Shown piece by piece: positions 26,745 through 35,428 of a stretch of 64,000 nucleotides of DNA. The notes beneath the pieces are model-generated. The model made no database searches and was not told where the DNA came from. It saw nothing but the letters and a program-made list of their open reading frames with translations. The translations under genes were made by a program, and so were the position numbers. Numbering within the stretch: position 1 is the stretch's first letter; the number at the start of each line of letters is the position of its first letter. The DNA is from CAVRGQ01 sp963720785 (GTDB lineage Bacteria; Actinomycetota; Acidimicrobiia; IMCC26256; DASPTH01), in contig CAVRGQ010000008.1 of NCBI GenBank assembly GCA_963720785.1, forward strand, positions 949,667 through 1,013,666, read 5' to 3'.

Positions 26745-27733
26745 TCAGGTGAGTTCGAGGACGACCTTGCCGAGGGCCTTGCCGTCGGCGACGTGGCGCA
26801 GGGCGCCGGCGGCGTCGTCGAGGGGAAGCGCGCCCCGATGAAGGGGTCGACCCGGCCCTCGGCGAGCAACGCGAGGACCTCGGCGTCGTCGCGCAGGAGG
26901 TCGTCGAGGCGTTGGGTCATGAAGTCGATGATCTGGAAGCCGACGACCTGCACGCCCTTGAGCAGCACGAGGTTGAGCGGGATGCGCGGGATGGTGCCCG
27001 ACGCGTAGCCCAGGGTGACGAACCGGCCACCCCAGCGCAGGGACCGCAGCGCGGGCTCCGACAGGTCGCCGCCCACCGGGTCGATCACCGCGTGCGCGCC
27101 TTCGGGGACCGCCTCACGCAGTGCCGCTCGCAGACCGGCCGCGTCGCCGGCGTCACGGTGACCCACGAGGCGCTGTGCGCCGCACGCGGCCGCGACCTCG
27201 AGCTTCTCGCGCGTCGACGCGACGGCAGTGACGGTGGCGCCGAGTGCGACCGCGAGCTGGACTGCGGCGCTGCCCACTCCCCCACCGGCGCCGAGCACGA
27301 TCACCTCGTGGCCGGCCTCGACGTACGCGAACGATCGCAGCGCGTAATACGCGGTGCGCGACGCGACGCCGAATGCGGCGGCCTTAGCCGCGCTGATCCC
27401 GGCCGGCGTGCGGGTGAGCGCACCCGGCACGGTGACGATCTCCTCGGCGAACGCGCCGACCATGCCGGTGCCGAACACCGCGTCGCCGACGGCGAGGTCG
27501 GTCACGCCCTCACCGACCTCGGTGACCACGCCGGCGAACTCGCTGCCGGGCACGAAGGGCGGCGGCACCGACACCTGGTACTCGTTCGCCACCAGCAGCA
27601 CGTCGGGGAAGTTCACCGCGGCAGCCTGCACCCCGACGCGCACCTGGCCGGGCCCGGGCGACCCGGCGTCCCATTCCTCGACGCGCACGACGTCGGGCGC
27701 GCCGTACTCCCGGCACACCGCAGCGCGCGCCAT
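26745..27733 (-). CDS. NADPH:quinone oxidoreductase-type (MDR family) dehydrogenase, with an apparent -1 frameshift
   Basis: About 330 residues when repaired: a zinc-free medium-chain dehydrogenase/reductase like quinone oxidoreductase or enoyl reductase. The NADPH motif GAGGGVGSAA is at 148-157, with GSEFAGVVTEVGEGV earlier. In the short G run at 26822-26825 one base appears to be missing; adding it lets the tail read PLDDAAGALRHVADGKALG and end in VVLELT at 26745. The ATG overlaps the enoyl-CoA hydratase stop (TGATG). Last gene of a four-gene operon with acyl-CoA dehydrogenase, phosphotransferase and hydratase. Confidence 0.83.
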
Positions 27734-28512
27734 CAGCGGCCCTGCCAGTCGGGATCGCGCTTCTCCGCGAAGGCGCGCATGCCCTCGGCCGCGTCCTCGC
27801 TCCCGAACACCGCGTCGCGTAGAGCGGGAAAGGCGTCGAGCGCGGCGACGCCGTCCATGGCCGACGTGCGCACGATCTCGCGCATCGCCGCGACGGCCAT
27901 CGGCGCGTTCGCCGCGATCCGCTGCGCGAGCGCGAGCGCCGTCGGCAGCACGTCGGCCGCGGGCACGACCGCGTTGACGAGCCCGAGCTCGTAGGCGCGA
28001 GCGGCGCTGATCGGGTCGCCGGTGAGGCCGAGCTCGAGCGCAACCGCGAGCGGGAGGCGCGCGGCGAGCCACGGCGCGTTGCCGCCGGCGATCAGGCCCC
28101 GCTTGACCTCGGGCAGCCCGAGCCGGGCCCCCTCGGCCACCACCGCGAGGTCGGCGCCGAGCAGGAGCTCGAACCCGCCGCCGAGCGCGCTGCCGTTGAC
28201 CGCGGCGATCACCGGGATGGTGACCGTGCCCTGCAGCAGCCGCACCCATCCGCCGGTGATCGCGGCCGCGGCCGCCGGGTCGCTCGGGGGCGTGGCCATG
28301 GCCACGAGGTCCATCCCCGCGGTGAACACCCGCTCGCCGGTGCCGGTGAGCACCACGGCGCGTGTGGCCGGGTCGGACTCGGCGGCGGCGACCGCGTCGC
28401 CCACGCCGCGGATCATGTCCCAGGTGAGCGCGTTGGCCTTGTCGGGCCGGTCGAGCCGCAGGACGAGCACGTGGCCGTGCCGCTCCTCGACCAGACCCTC
28501 GACTGCGGGCAC
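27733..28512 (-). CDS. Enoyl-CoA hydratase
   Basis: A 259-residue crotonase-fold enzyme, the only one of the four in this window with both catalytic glutamates: Glu115 in GGGFELLLGAD and Glu135 in GLPEVKRGL. It should add water to a trans-2-enoyl-CoA in beta-oxidation. It starts with GTG 7 nt after the phosphotransferase stop and overlaps the downstream MDR gene by one base. In the operon it follows the acyl-CoA dehydrogenase step. Confidence 0.9.
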   Translation of the reverse strand: MPAVEGLVEERHGHVLVLRLDRPDKANALTWDMIRGVGDAVAAAESDPATRAVVLTGTGERVFTAGMDLVAMATPPSDPAAAAAITGGWVRLLQGTVTIPVIAAVNGSALGGGFELLLGADLAVVAEGARLGLPEVKRGLIAGGNAPWLAARLPLAVALELGLTGDPISAARAYELGLVNAVVPAADVLPTALALAQRIAANAPMAVAAMREIVRTSAMDGVAALDAFPALRDAVFGSEDAAEGMRAFAEKRDPDWQGR

Positions 28513-28519
28513 CGGCCGC

Positions 28520-29563
28520 CTATCCCTTGTACGTCGTGGTCGCGGCGAGCTCCGCGGCCCCGGCCATGAGGTCGGTGACGACCGGGCCGAAGGCGAGCAG
28601 CTTCTCGTCGTCGCCCGCGCGCTGGAAGCCCTGCTCCAGCACGATGGCGAGCTTCCACTTCGCGAGGATCACGTAGTAGTCGATGTCGTCGACCTGACGC
28701 CCCGACACCTCGGAGTAGTGCGCGAGCAACTGGTCACGCGAGGGCATGCCGGTGAGGTCGACGTAGCTGGCCATCGTGGCCTCGGGGTCGTCCATGTTCT
28801 CGGGCCACGCCTGCACGATCCACGCGAGGTCGAGCTTCGGGTCCCCGACCGTGCCCATCTCCCAGTCGACGATGGCCGCGAGGCGCGCCGGCGCGCCGTG
28901 GCCGAACATCACGTTGGCGAATTGGTAGTCGCCGTGCATGATCCCCGGCACGTAGTCGAGCGGCTTGTGGGTCGCGAGCCACGCCGTGGCCTCGTCGAAG
29001 CCGGGGATGTCGCGCGCCTTGATGCGCTCGAGGAACCGGGTCCACCGCTCCACCTGGCGCTCGTGGAAGCCGTCGGGCCGCCCGAGGTCGGCGAGGCCCT
29101 TCGCCTGCCAGTCGACTTTCGACAGCAGCGCCGCCCCCTCGACCAGCGCGTACGACAATCCGCAGCGCGCGTCGAGGTCGGTGTCGAACGGCGCCGGCCA
29201 GCCGTCGGTGTTCATCGGCGACCAGCCGTCGACGAAGCCCATCAGGTAGAAGGTGCGCCCGAGCACACTCTGGTCGTCGCACAACGCGATGGCCGGGGTG
29301 TGCGGCACGTCGGTGCCGCCCAGCGCCTCGATGATTCGCCACTCGCGCACGATGCCCTCGTCGCGCGTCTCCGGTGCGCCCGGCGGCGGGATGCGCAGCG
29401 CGGCGTGGACGTCGCCACGGCGGATCTCGAAGATCTCGTTCTGCGTGCCGCCGGCCACGAAGTCGGTCTCGATCGGCGCACCGGGGGCGAGCCCCTGCGC
29501 GTCCATCCACTTCGAGAGCTTCTCGACGTTCATCATGCTGCTGCCGCTGGTGACGTCGCTCAC
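28520..29563 (-). CDS. Phosphotransferase family protein (APH-like, acyl-CoA dehydrogenase-associated)
   Basis: A 347-residue aminoglycoside-phosphotransferase-like kinase of the subgroup related to the N-terminal domain of eukaryotic ACAD10/11. The catalytic loop is MHGDYQFANVMF and the Mg-binding motif IVDWEMGTVGDP. Its GTG start overlaps the stop of the acyl-CoA dehydrogenase gene, an arrangement repeated across actinobacteria. By analogy with ACAD10/11, it may phosphorylate a 4-hydroxyacyl-CoA so that the neighbouring dehydrogenase can process it; this is family-based inference. Confidence 0.87.
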   Translation of the reverse strand: MSDVTSGSSMMNVEKLSKWMDAQGLAPGAPIETDFVAGGTQNEIFEIRRGDVHAALRIPPPGAPETRDEGIVREWRIIEALGGTDVPHTPAIALCDDQSVLGRTFYLMGFVDGWSPMNTDGWPAPFDTDLDARCGLSYALVEGAALLSKVDWQAKGLADLGRPDGFHERQVERWTRFLERIKARDIPGFDEATAWLATHKPLDYVPGIMHGDYQFANVMFGHGAPARLAAIVDWEMGTVGDPKLDLAWIVQAWPENMDDPEATMASYVDLTGMPSRDQLLAHYSEVSGRQVDDIDYYVILAKWKLAIVLEQGFQRAGDDEKLLAFGPVVTDLMAGAAELAATTTYKG

Positions 29564-30861
29564 AGGTTCCCCACTTCCAGCTCCAGCAGGTCGGAGTACT
29601 TCTTCTGCGCGGCCTCGAGCTTGCCGGGGATCCACTCCGTCGGCCACATGCCGTCGGTGGCCTTGTAGTTGCGCAGCACCTGGCGCGCCACCGTGACCTT
29701 GTGCACCTCGGTGGGACCGTCGGCCAGGCCCATGACCGCGCCGCCGTGGATCATGTTGAAGAACGGCATCTCGTTGGTGGTGCCGAGCGCGCCGTGCACC
29801 TGCATCGCCCGCCACGCGATGTCGCGCAGCACGTCGGGCATCACGATCTTCGCGGTGGCGATGTCCTTGCGGACGCGGCGGTAGTCGTTGTACTTGTCGA
29901 TCTCCCAGGCGGTGTACAGCACGAACAGTCGGAACTGCACGAGCTGCGCGTAGGAGTCGGCGATGAAGCCCTGCACGAACTGCTTCTCCGCGAGCAGGCT
30001 GCCCGATACCTGACGGCTGAGCGCGCGCTCGCACATCATGTCGAGCGCCTTCTGCGCCAGCCCGATGGTGCGCATCGCGTGGTGGATACGACCGCCGCCG
30101 AGGCGCGTCTGCGCGATTGCGAAGGCCTGGCCCTCGCCGCCGAGCACCGCGTCGGCCGGGACCCGCACGTCGTCGTAGTGGATCAGCGCGTGCGAGCCGT
30201 CGTTCATGGCCTCGCCGTACAGCGCGACGTTGCGTTCGATCTTGACACCCGGCGTGTCGGACGGCACCAGGAACATCGACATGCCCTGGTAGGCGCTGAC
30301 GTCGGGGTCGGTCACCGCCATCACGATGAGGAACGACGCGGTGCGCGCGTTCGACGAGAAGTACTTCCACCCGTTGATGACCCACTCGTCGCCGTCCTTG
30401 ACGGCACGCGTGGTGAACAGCGTGGGGTCGGCGCCGGCGTGCGGCTCGGTCATCGAGTAGCACGAGAAGCACTCGCCCTCGAGCAACGGCTGCAGGTAGC
30501 GCGCCTTCTGCTCATCGGTGCCGTAGTGGGCGATGATCTCCGCGTTGCCGGTGTCGGGCGCCTGGCACCCGAACACGATCGAGGCCCAGCCCGACCGGCC
30601 GAGGATCTCGTTGAGCAGCGCAAGCTTGAGCTGCCCGAAGCCCTGGCCACCGAGCTCGGGGCCGAGGTGGGTGGCCCACAGGCCGCGCTCGCGCACCTGC
30701 GCCTTGAGCGGATCGATGACCTTGCGCCGGTTCTCGTCGAGCGGCGTGAACTGGAGGTGCGGCCACACGAGGTCGAGCGGCTCACACTCCTCGGTCACGA
30801 ACTGGTCGACCCAGTCCAGCTGTGCCTGGTACTCGGGATCCGTCTCGAAGTCCCATCCCAT
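29560..30861 (-). CDS. Acyl-CoA dehydrogenase
   Basis: A 433-residue acyl-CoA dehydrogenase. The FAD-binding signature SMTEPHAGADPTLFTTRA, the NGWKYFSSNA block and a C-terminal HGALGTTNEMPFF-type helix identify it. It resembles ACAD10/11-like enzymes more than short-chain FadE proteins, which fits its coupling to an APH-like kinase. The ATG at 30861 follows GAGAGGGGAA. It heads a four-gene operon and is divergent from the TetR gene at 30933, the likely regulator. Confidence 0.9.
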   Translation of the reverse strand: MGWDFETDPEYQAQLDWVDQFVTEECEPLDLVWPHLQFTPLDENRRKVIDPLKAQVRERGLWATHLGPELGGQGFGQLKLALLNEILGRSGWASIVFGCQAPDTGNAEIIAHYGTDEQKARYLQPLLEGECFSCYSMTEPHAGADPTLFTTRAVKDGDEWVINGWKYFSSNARTASFLIVMAVTDPDVSAYQGMSMFLVPSDTPGVKIERNVALYGEAMNDGSHALIHYDDVRVPADAVLGGEGQAFAIAQTRLGGGRIHHAMRTIGLAQKALDMMCERALSRQVSGSLLAEKQFVQGFIADSYAQLVQFRLFVLYTAWEIDKYNDYRRVRKDIATAKIVMPDVLRDIAWRAMQVHGALGTTNEMPFFNMIHGGAVMGLADGPTEVHKVTVARQVLRNYKATDGMWPTEWIPGKLEAAQKKYSDLLELEVGNL

Positions 30862-30913
30862 TGGGGTTCCCCTCTCGGCTACTTCTCGTCGCGGCCTTCT
30901 CTTTCCGGCCTCG

Positions 30914-30930
30914 CCAGAATATGATTCTGG
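30914..30930. promoter_or_regulatory. TetR operator overlapping a leaderless promoter
   Basis: CCAGAAT-ATG-ATTCTGG is a perfect 7-bp inverted repeat with a 3-nt centre. It covers the -10 TATGAT (30920-30925), which is 7 nt before the TetR ATG at 30933. It lies in the gap to the divergent acyl-CoA dehydrogenase operon, so one site can silence both. Confidence 0.7.
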
Positions 30931-30932
30931 GT

Positions 30933-31606
30933 ATGCCGAACGCAAGTAGCGCTCTGACGGGCGAGGACCTCGCCACCCGCATCGCCGGGCGCACGCTCGC
31001 GGCCCGCAACGCCCAGTACGCGGAAGAGGTGCGTCGCCTGCTCGATGCCGGGCTGGTGGTGATGCGCCGCTGCGGCACCACGTCGAGCCCTCGCGTGGCC
31101 GACATCGTCACCGAGGCCGGGCTCTCCAACGACGCCTTCTACCGGCACTTCGCCTCGAAGCAGGCGTTGGTGGCCGCAATCATCGAAGACGGCACCGCGC
31201 GGCTCGCGAGCTACGTCGAACACCAGATGGCGAAGGCCACCACGCCGGAGGACCAGGTACGCCGATGGGTCGAGGCGGTGCTCGGGCAGGCGGCCGACCG
31301 CGACGGCGCCGAGACCACCCTCGCAGTGATGTGGAACGGCGGCGCGGTGAGTGACGACCTCGACGGCGAACGACCCACCACCGTCGCGATGCTCGCGCCC
31401 CTGCTCGACGAACCGCTCGCCGCGTTGGGCAGCACCGATCCGCTGCTCGATGCCGCGCTGGTCGCCCACATGACGATCGGCCGGATGTCCGACCACCTCT
31501 GGCAGCGCACCGCACCGAAGCGCGCCGAGGTGGCGCACGTGGTGGACCTGGTGGTGCGCGCCGTCAGTCGCTATTCTCCCGTCTTGCGCTCTTCGAGGCC
31601 CCATAG
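30933..31606 (+). CDS. TetR family transcriptional regulator (3' end unresolved)
   Basis: An N-terminal TetR DNA-binding domain is clear: MRRCGT, then PRVADIVTEAGLSNDAFYRHF with the recognition helix, followed by the ligand domain (QVRRWVEAVLGQAADRDGAE). It should repress the divergent dehydrogenase-kinase-hydratase-reductase operon and itself, with an acyl-CoA as the likely ligand. The natural end should be near 31575, before the hairpin at 31586, but no stop occurs there in frame; the frame stays open far into the opposite-strand neighbour. The first stop in any frame is at 31606 and needs one missing base, so I set the end there tentatively. Confidence 0.72.
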
Positions 31607-31620
31607 CGGCGGAAGAGCGC
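31586..31620. terminator. Bidirectional terminator hairpin at a convergent junction
   Basis: GCGCTCTTC / GAAGAGCGC, 9 bp, with a 17-nt loop containing CCATAGCGG. It lies between the TetR gene and the stop at 31632. Confidence 0.6.
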
Positions 31621-31631
31621 CAAACGGACGG

Positions 31632-32723
31632 TCAGTCGCTGAAGGGTGCGACCGGGGCGGTGACGGGCAGGTCGAGCGAGCTCACCAGGCCCGGCGCGGC
31701 GGCGATCACCGCGGGCACCGCGTTGACGATACGCATCGCGGTCGCGACCATCGCGCCGTCGGTGGCGGTGCCATGGGTCCCCACCGTCATCTCCATGTCG
31801 ATGGCGGGGTCGCCGTCGATGTGGATCGTGTAGATCCCGTCGACGCCACGCGTGCCGACCGGCCAGTCGGGCGCGAGATCGACAGCCATGCGGTTGACGT
31901 GCTCGATCACGATGCGCTCCTGACCGTCGACCACGCCGACGGTCTGCGTGCGCACCGCGCCTCCTGTGCCCGCGGGGACGAGCCCCGACGCGACGTCGAG
32001 GTCGCGATCGGTGGGCACGCGGTCGAAGTGCTCGCGGATCTCCTCGACCTCCACGCCGAGACCGGCGGCGACGAGCCGGATCGACGGACCCCACGTGGCG
32101 GCCTGCGCACCCGGGTACGCGAGGAGCGGCATCTCGTCCATCGGCACCGCGAAACCCATCGAGCGGATCACGTGGGCGACCGGGTAGGTGTCGTACATCA
32201 TGATCTCGGTGGCGCGCACCGTGCGGATGGTGTTCGACATGGTGGACAGGACCAGCGGCAGCTCGTCGGCGGCGAACCCGGGCTCGATGCCCGACGCGTA
32301 CAGCGATGCGCCCCCACGCGCCGCGGCGGCGGCGAGCTCGTCGCGCCACGCCGGCGCGAACGCCTCCGGGTACACCAGGCCCCACGATGTGACGGTGACC
32401 ACGTTGATCCCGGCCTCGAGCAGGCGCACGTAGTCGGGCACGGCGGCGGCGTCGAGCTGTGGCCCGCTTGCGGCGTAGATCACGCACTCCGGGCCCGCGG
32501 CGAGGATCGCGTCGACGTCGTTGGTCGCGGCGAGGCCGATCGACCCGATGCCCGCGAGCTCTCCGGCGTCGCGTCCCTCCTTCTCGGGCGAGTGCACCCA
32601 CACCCCCACCAGCTCCATGTCGGCGCGCCGGTGGGCGGCACCGATCGCGATGCTGCCGACCCAGCCCGTGGACCAGACCGCGACCTTGTGCACCTTCGCT
32701 GCCGAGTTGCCTGCCGCGCTCAT
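31632..32723 (-). CDS. DapB-like NAD(P)H-dependent reductase (dihydrodipicolinate-reductase-type fold)
   Basis: A 363-residue Rossmann protein: VAVWSTGWVGSIAI gives the dinucleotide loop, followed by VGVWVHSPEKEGRDAGELAG. It belongs to the actinobacterial group with a 2,4-diaminopentanoate-dehydrogenase-like C-terminal half, not to lysine biosynthesis. It is a paralogue of the protein at 36193-37251, and the two lie in operons that diverge from one operator. The ATG overlaps the stop of the luciferase-like gene (ATGA). Likely an oxidoreductase of a catabolic intermediate; the substrate is unknown. Confidence 0.8.
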   Translation of the reverse strand: MSAAGNSAAKVHKVAVWSTGWVGSIAIGAAHRRADMELVGVWVHSPEKEGRDAGELAGIGSIGLAATNDVDAILAAGPECVIYAASGPQLDAAAVPDYVRLLEAGINVVTVTSWGLVYPEAFAPAWRDELAAAAARGGASLYASGIEPGFAADELPLVLSTMSNTIRTVRATEIMMYDTYPVAHVIRSMGFAVPMDEMPLLAYPGAQAATWGPSIRLVAAGLGVEVEEIREHFDRVPTDRDLDVASGLVPAGTGGAVRTQTVGVVDGQERIVIEHVNRMAVDLAPDWPVGTRGVDGIYTIHIDGDPAIDMEMTVGTHGTATDGAMVATAMRIVNAVPAVIAAAPGLVSSLDLPVTAPVAPFSD

Positions 32724-33625
32724 GAACCCTCCAGGTACGTCGCGCCGAACGTCTCCACCCAGTCGGTGTGCGCGGCGCTCGACTTGTCGCGTCCGCCGAC
32801 CACGAGCCAGTCGAAACCGGCGTCCTTGTAGCGGGCGAAGGCCTCGCGGTGCTTCTCGGCGTCGGCCTCGACGTCGGAGTGAATCGACTCGTCGTGGTAC
32901 ATCACGCAGAAGTCGAGCTCGGACGCACGCTCGCCCGCCGCTTCCTTCACCTCGCGCACCATGGTCGCGAGCTGGTCGAACGACTCGATGTGCTGCGTGC
33001 GCGCGGTCTGCGCGAGCTCGGGCGACCCGCCCATCGGCATCCAACCCTGCGCACGTTGCGCGACGCGCCGGCGGCTGAGCTTGGAGTTCCCACCGATCCA
33101 GATCGGGATGGGGCGCTGCGCGGGCAGCGGCTTGTGCACCACGTTGCGGGCGTCGAAGTGCTTGCCCGTGTAGGAGAACGGCTCGCCCGCCCAGCAGAGC
33201 TGCATCACGTCGATGCACTCGTCGAACAGCTCGTTGCGCTCGTCGAAGTCGACGCCGAGAGCGAAGAACTCGGTCTTCAGGTAGCCGGCGCCGACGCCCA
33301 GGATGAAGCGGCCACCCGAGAGGCGGTCGAGGGTGGCTGCGGCCTTGGCGGTCACGAACGGGTTCCGGTACGGCAGGACCGCGAGGTAGGTGAGCAGCCG
33401 GATGCGCTCGGTCGCGGCGGCGGCGAACGCGAGGCCGACGAACGGGTCGACGCTCTGGTGCCCGCCGCTCGCCAGCCACTTCGCGCCCGGTGCCGGGTGG
33501 TCGGTGAGCGACAGCGCGTCGAACCCGGCCCGCTCGGCGATCGCCGCCACCTCGCCCACGTGGTGCTCGCCGAGCATGTCGCCCTCGAGCCCGTGGGTGT
33601 CCGGGAATTGCAGGATGAACTTCAC
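32720..33625 (-). CDS. LLM-class F420-dependent oxidoreductase
   Basis: A 301-residue luciferase-like TIM barrel. Typical blocks are RAGFDALSLTDHPAPG, LLTYLAVLPYRNPFVTAK, GGRFILGVGAGYLKTEF and PIWIGGNSKLSRRRVA, the last near the F420 phosphate site in characterised relatives. It could reduce or oxidise a ketone or imine using F420 or FMN. GTG start with AGGGGGAA upstream. First gene of a two-gene operon with the DapB-like reductase. Confidence 0.88.
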   Translation of the reverse strand: MKFILQFPDTHGLEGDMLGEHHVGEVAAIAERAGFDALSLTDHPAPGAKWLASGGHQSVDPFVGLAFAAAATERIRLLTYLAVLPYRNPFVTAKAAATLDRLSGGRFILGVGAGYLKTEFFALGVDFDERNELFDECIDVMQLCWAGEPFSYTGKHFDARNVVHKPLPAQRPIPIWIGGNSKLSRRRVAQRAQGWMPMGGSPELAQTARTQHIESFDQLATMVREVKEAAGERASELDFCVMYHDESIHSDVEADAEKHREAFARYKDAGFDWLVVGGRDKSSAAHTDWVETFGATYLEGS

Positions 33626-33667
33626 GAACGATTCCCCCTACTTGCGTGGTGAGCGCGGCCGAGGCTA

Positions 33668-33683
33668 ATACCTCTAGACGTTT
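33668..33683. promoter_or_regulatory. Palindromic operator between two divergent catabolic operons
   Basis: ATACCTCTAGACGTTT, centred on CTAG, matches the 5598 site at 15 of 16 positions. It lies 43 nt from the GTG at 33625 and 45 nt from the ATG at 33728, well placed to control both directions. Confidence 0.62.
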
Positions 33684-33727
33684 CGTGCCCCCGACCGCCC
33701 GTCGAGCGAGGACTGCTCCGCACCACC

Positions 33728-35428
33728 ATGCAGAACCCCGAGCCCATGCAGCACCCGAAGGAAATCGCCCGCCTCCACCCCGACCGCCCCGCGGTGATCA
33801 TGGGCGGCAGCGGTGCCGTCACCACCTACCGGGAGCTCGACGAGCGGTCGAACCAGCTCGCGCACGCGCTCCGGGCCGCGGGGCTCCGCACCGGCGACCA
33901 CCTCGCGCTGGTCATGGACAACCGTCCCGAGATCTACGAGGTGATGTGGGCGGGCTTCCGCTCGGGCCTGCACGTGACGCCGATCAACTGGCACCTCGCG
34001 TCCGACGAGGTGCAGTACGTCGTCGACGACTGCGGCGCCACCGCGCTCGTGGTCTCGGCCGCGTGCACCGCGGCGGTCGAGGGGCTGGGCTCGACCACTC
34101 GCGCGACGTTGCGCCTCGCCGTTGGCGGCGCGATCGAGGGCTTCTCGGACTACGAGGCGGCGCTCGCCGCGCAACCCACCACGCCCGTCGACGACGAGTG
34201 CGAGGGCCAGTGGATGCTCTACTCGTCGGGCACGACCGGCAAGCCCAAGGGCATCAAGCCCGCGGCGATCGGTGGCCCGCTCGGTGCGCCCAACTCGTTC
34301 TCGATGCTCGTGCAGGCCCTCTACGGCGCCGGCGAGGACACCGTGTACCTCAGCCCCGCGCCGCTGTACCACGCCGCGCCCGCGGGCTGGTCCACCACGA
34401 TGCACCGTCTCGGCGCCACCGTCGTGGTGATGGAGCGCTTCGACGCCGAGGAGTGCCTCGCGCTGATCGAGCGCCACCGCGTGACCCACGCGCAGTTCGT
34501 GCCCACCCACCTCATCCGCATGCTGCAGCTGCCCGACGACGTACGCACGAAGTACGACGTGTCGAGCCTGCGCTACGCGGTGCACGCCGCCGCGCCGTGC
34601 CCGGTCGACGTGAAGCGCGCGGTGATCGAGTGGTGGGGACCCGTCGTGTACGAGTACTACTCGGGCAGCGAGGGCGCCGGCTTCTGCGCGATCGACTCGG
34701 AGCAGTGGCTCGCGCACCCCGGCTCGGTCGGCATGCCGATGACCGGCGCCGCCCACATCCTCGACGAGGACGGCAACGAGCTCCCCGTCGGCGAGTCGGG
34801 CCAGGTGTGGTTCGAGACGATGCACCGCTTCGAGTACCACGGCGACGAGGAGAAGACGAAGGGCGCGTACAACGACCGCGGCTGGGCGTCGCTCGGCGAC
34901 GTCGGTTACCTCGACGACGACGGCTACCTGTACCTCAACGACCGCGTGTCGAACATGATCATCTCGGGCGGGGTGAACATCTACCCCGCGGAGGTCGAAG
35001 CGGTGCTGTTCCAGCACCCTGGCGTGCGCGACTGCATCGTGATCGGCGTCCCCGACGCCGAGATGGGCGAGGCGGTACGCGCGGTCGTGGAGCCGGCGGC
35101 GCCGGTGGACGACGTCGACGCGTTCGCCGAGGAGCTGCGCCAGTTCTGCCGGGCGCGCATCGCCCGGTTCAAGTGCCCGACGTCGGTGGAGCTGATGGAT
35201 CAGCTCCCCCGCCTGCCCACCGGCAAGCTCTCGAAGCGCATGCTGCCTGATTCCGTGCGCGGGCTGGCCGATTCCGTGCGCGGGCTCGCCGATTCCGCCG
35301 CGCGACAGACTGAACCTCGGACGACGACAGGAGACAGCGAAGATGGGTGTGTTCGACGGCAAGGTCGCGATCGTCACGGGCATCGGCTCGGGCATGGGGC
35401 GCAGCATCGCCCTGAAGTTCGCGAGTGA
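33728..35428 (+). CDS. AMP-dependent acyl-CoA ligase (FadD-like); 3' end uncertain
   Basis: An ANL-superfamily ligase: phosphate loop LYSSGTTGKPKG at 164-175, YEYYSGSEGAG adenine block, NDRVSNMIISGGVNIYP hinge, and the catalytic Lys in PRLPTGKLSKRML near residue 503. Beyond that a 21-bp tandem repeat adds SVRGLAD twice, and the frame stays open 86 nt into the next gene. A single missing base would instead end it at 35313, before the SDR ribosome site; I regard that as more likely. It heads an operon of ligase, SDR, DapB-like reductase and monooxygenase. No Shine-Dalgarno is seen at the ATG. Confidence 0.82.
   Translation: MQNPEPMQHPKEIARLHPDRPAVIMGGSGAVTTYRELDERSNQLAHALRAAGLRTGDHLALVMDNRPEIYEVMWAGFRSGLHVTPINWHLASDEVQYVVDDCGATALVVSAACTAAVEGLGSTTRATLRLAVGGAIEGFSDYEAALAAQPTTPVDDECEGQWMLYSSGTTGKPKGIKPAAIGGPLGAPNSFSMLVQALYGAGEDTVYLSPAPLYHAAPAGWSTTMHRLGATVVVMERFDAEECLALIERHRVTHAQFVPTHLIRMLQLPDDVRTKYDVSSLRYAVHAAAPCPVDVKRAVIEWWGPVVYEYYSGSEGAGFCAIDSEQWLAHPGSVGMPMTGAAHILDEDGNELPVGESGQVWFETMHRFEYHGDEEKTKGAYNDRGWASLGDVGYLDDDGYLYLNDRVSNMIISGGVNIYPAEVEAVLFQHPGVRDCIVIGVPDAEMGEAVRAVVEPAAPVDDVDAFAEELRQFCRARIARFKCPTSVELMDQLPRLPTGKLSKRMLPDSVRGLADSVRGLADSAARQTEPRTTTGDSEDGCVRRQGRDRHGHRLGHGAQHRPEVRE
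35249..35299 (+). repeat. 21-bp tandem repeat in the 3' end of the ligase gene
   Basis: Two units of GATTCCGTGCGCGGGCTGGCC-type sequence (35249-35269, 35270-35290; one mismatch) and a 9-nt partial third. It duplicates seven codons just where the reading frame becomes doubtful. Confidence 0.8.

Noticed and set aside
30933..32831. TetR protein with a 400-residue C-terminal extension
   Set aside because: The extension is antisense to the DapB-like gene and starts beyond a terminator hairpin; no homology is visible.
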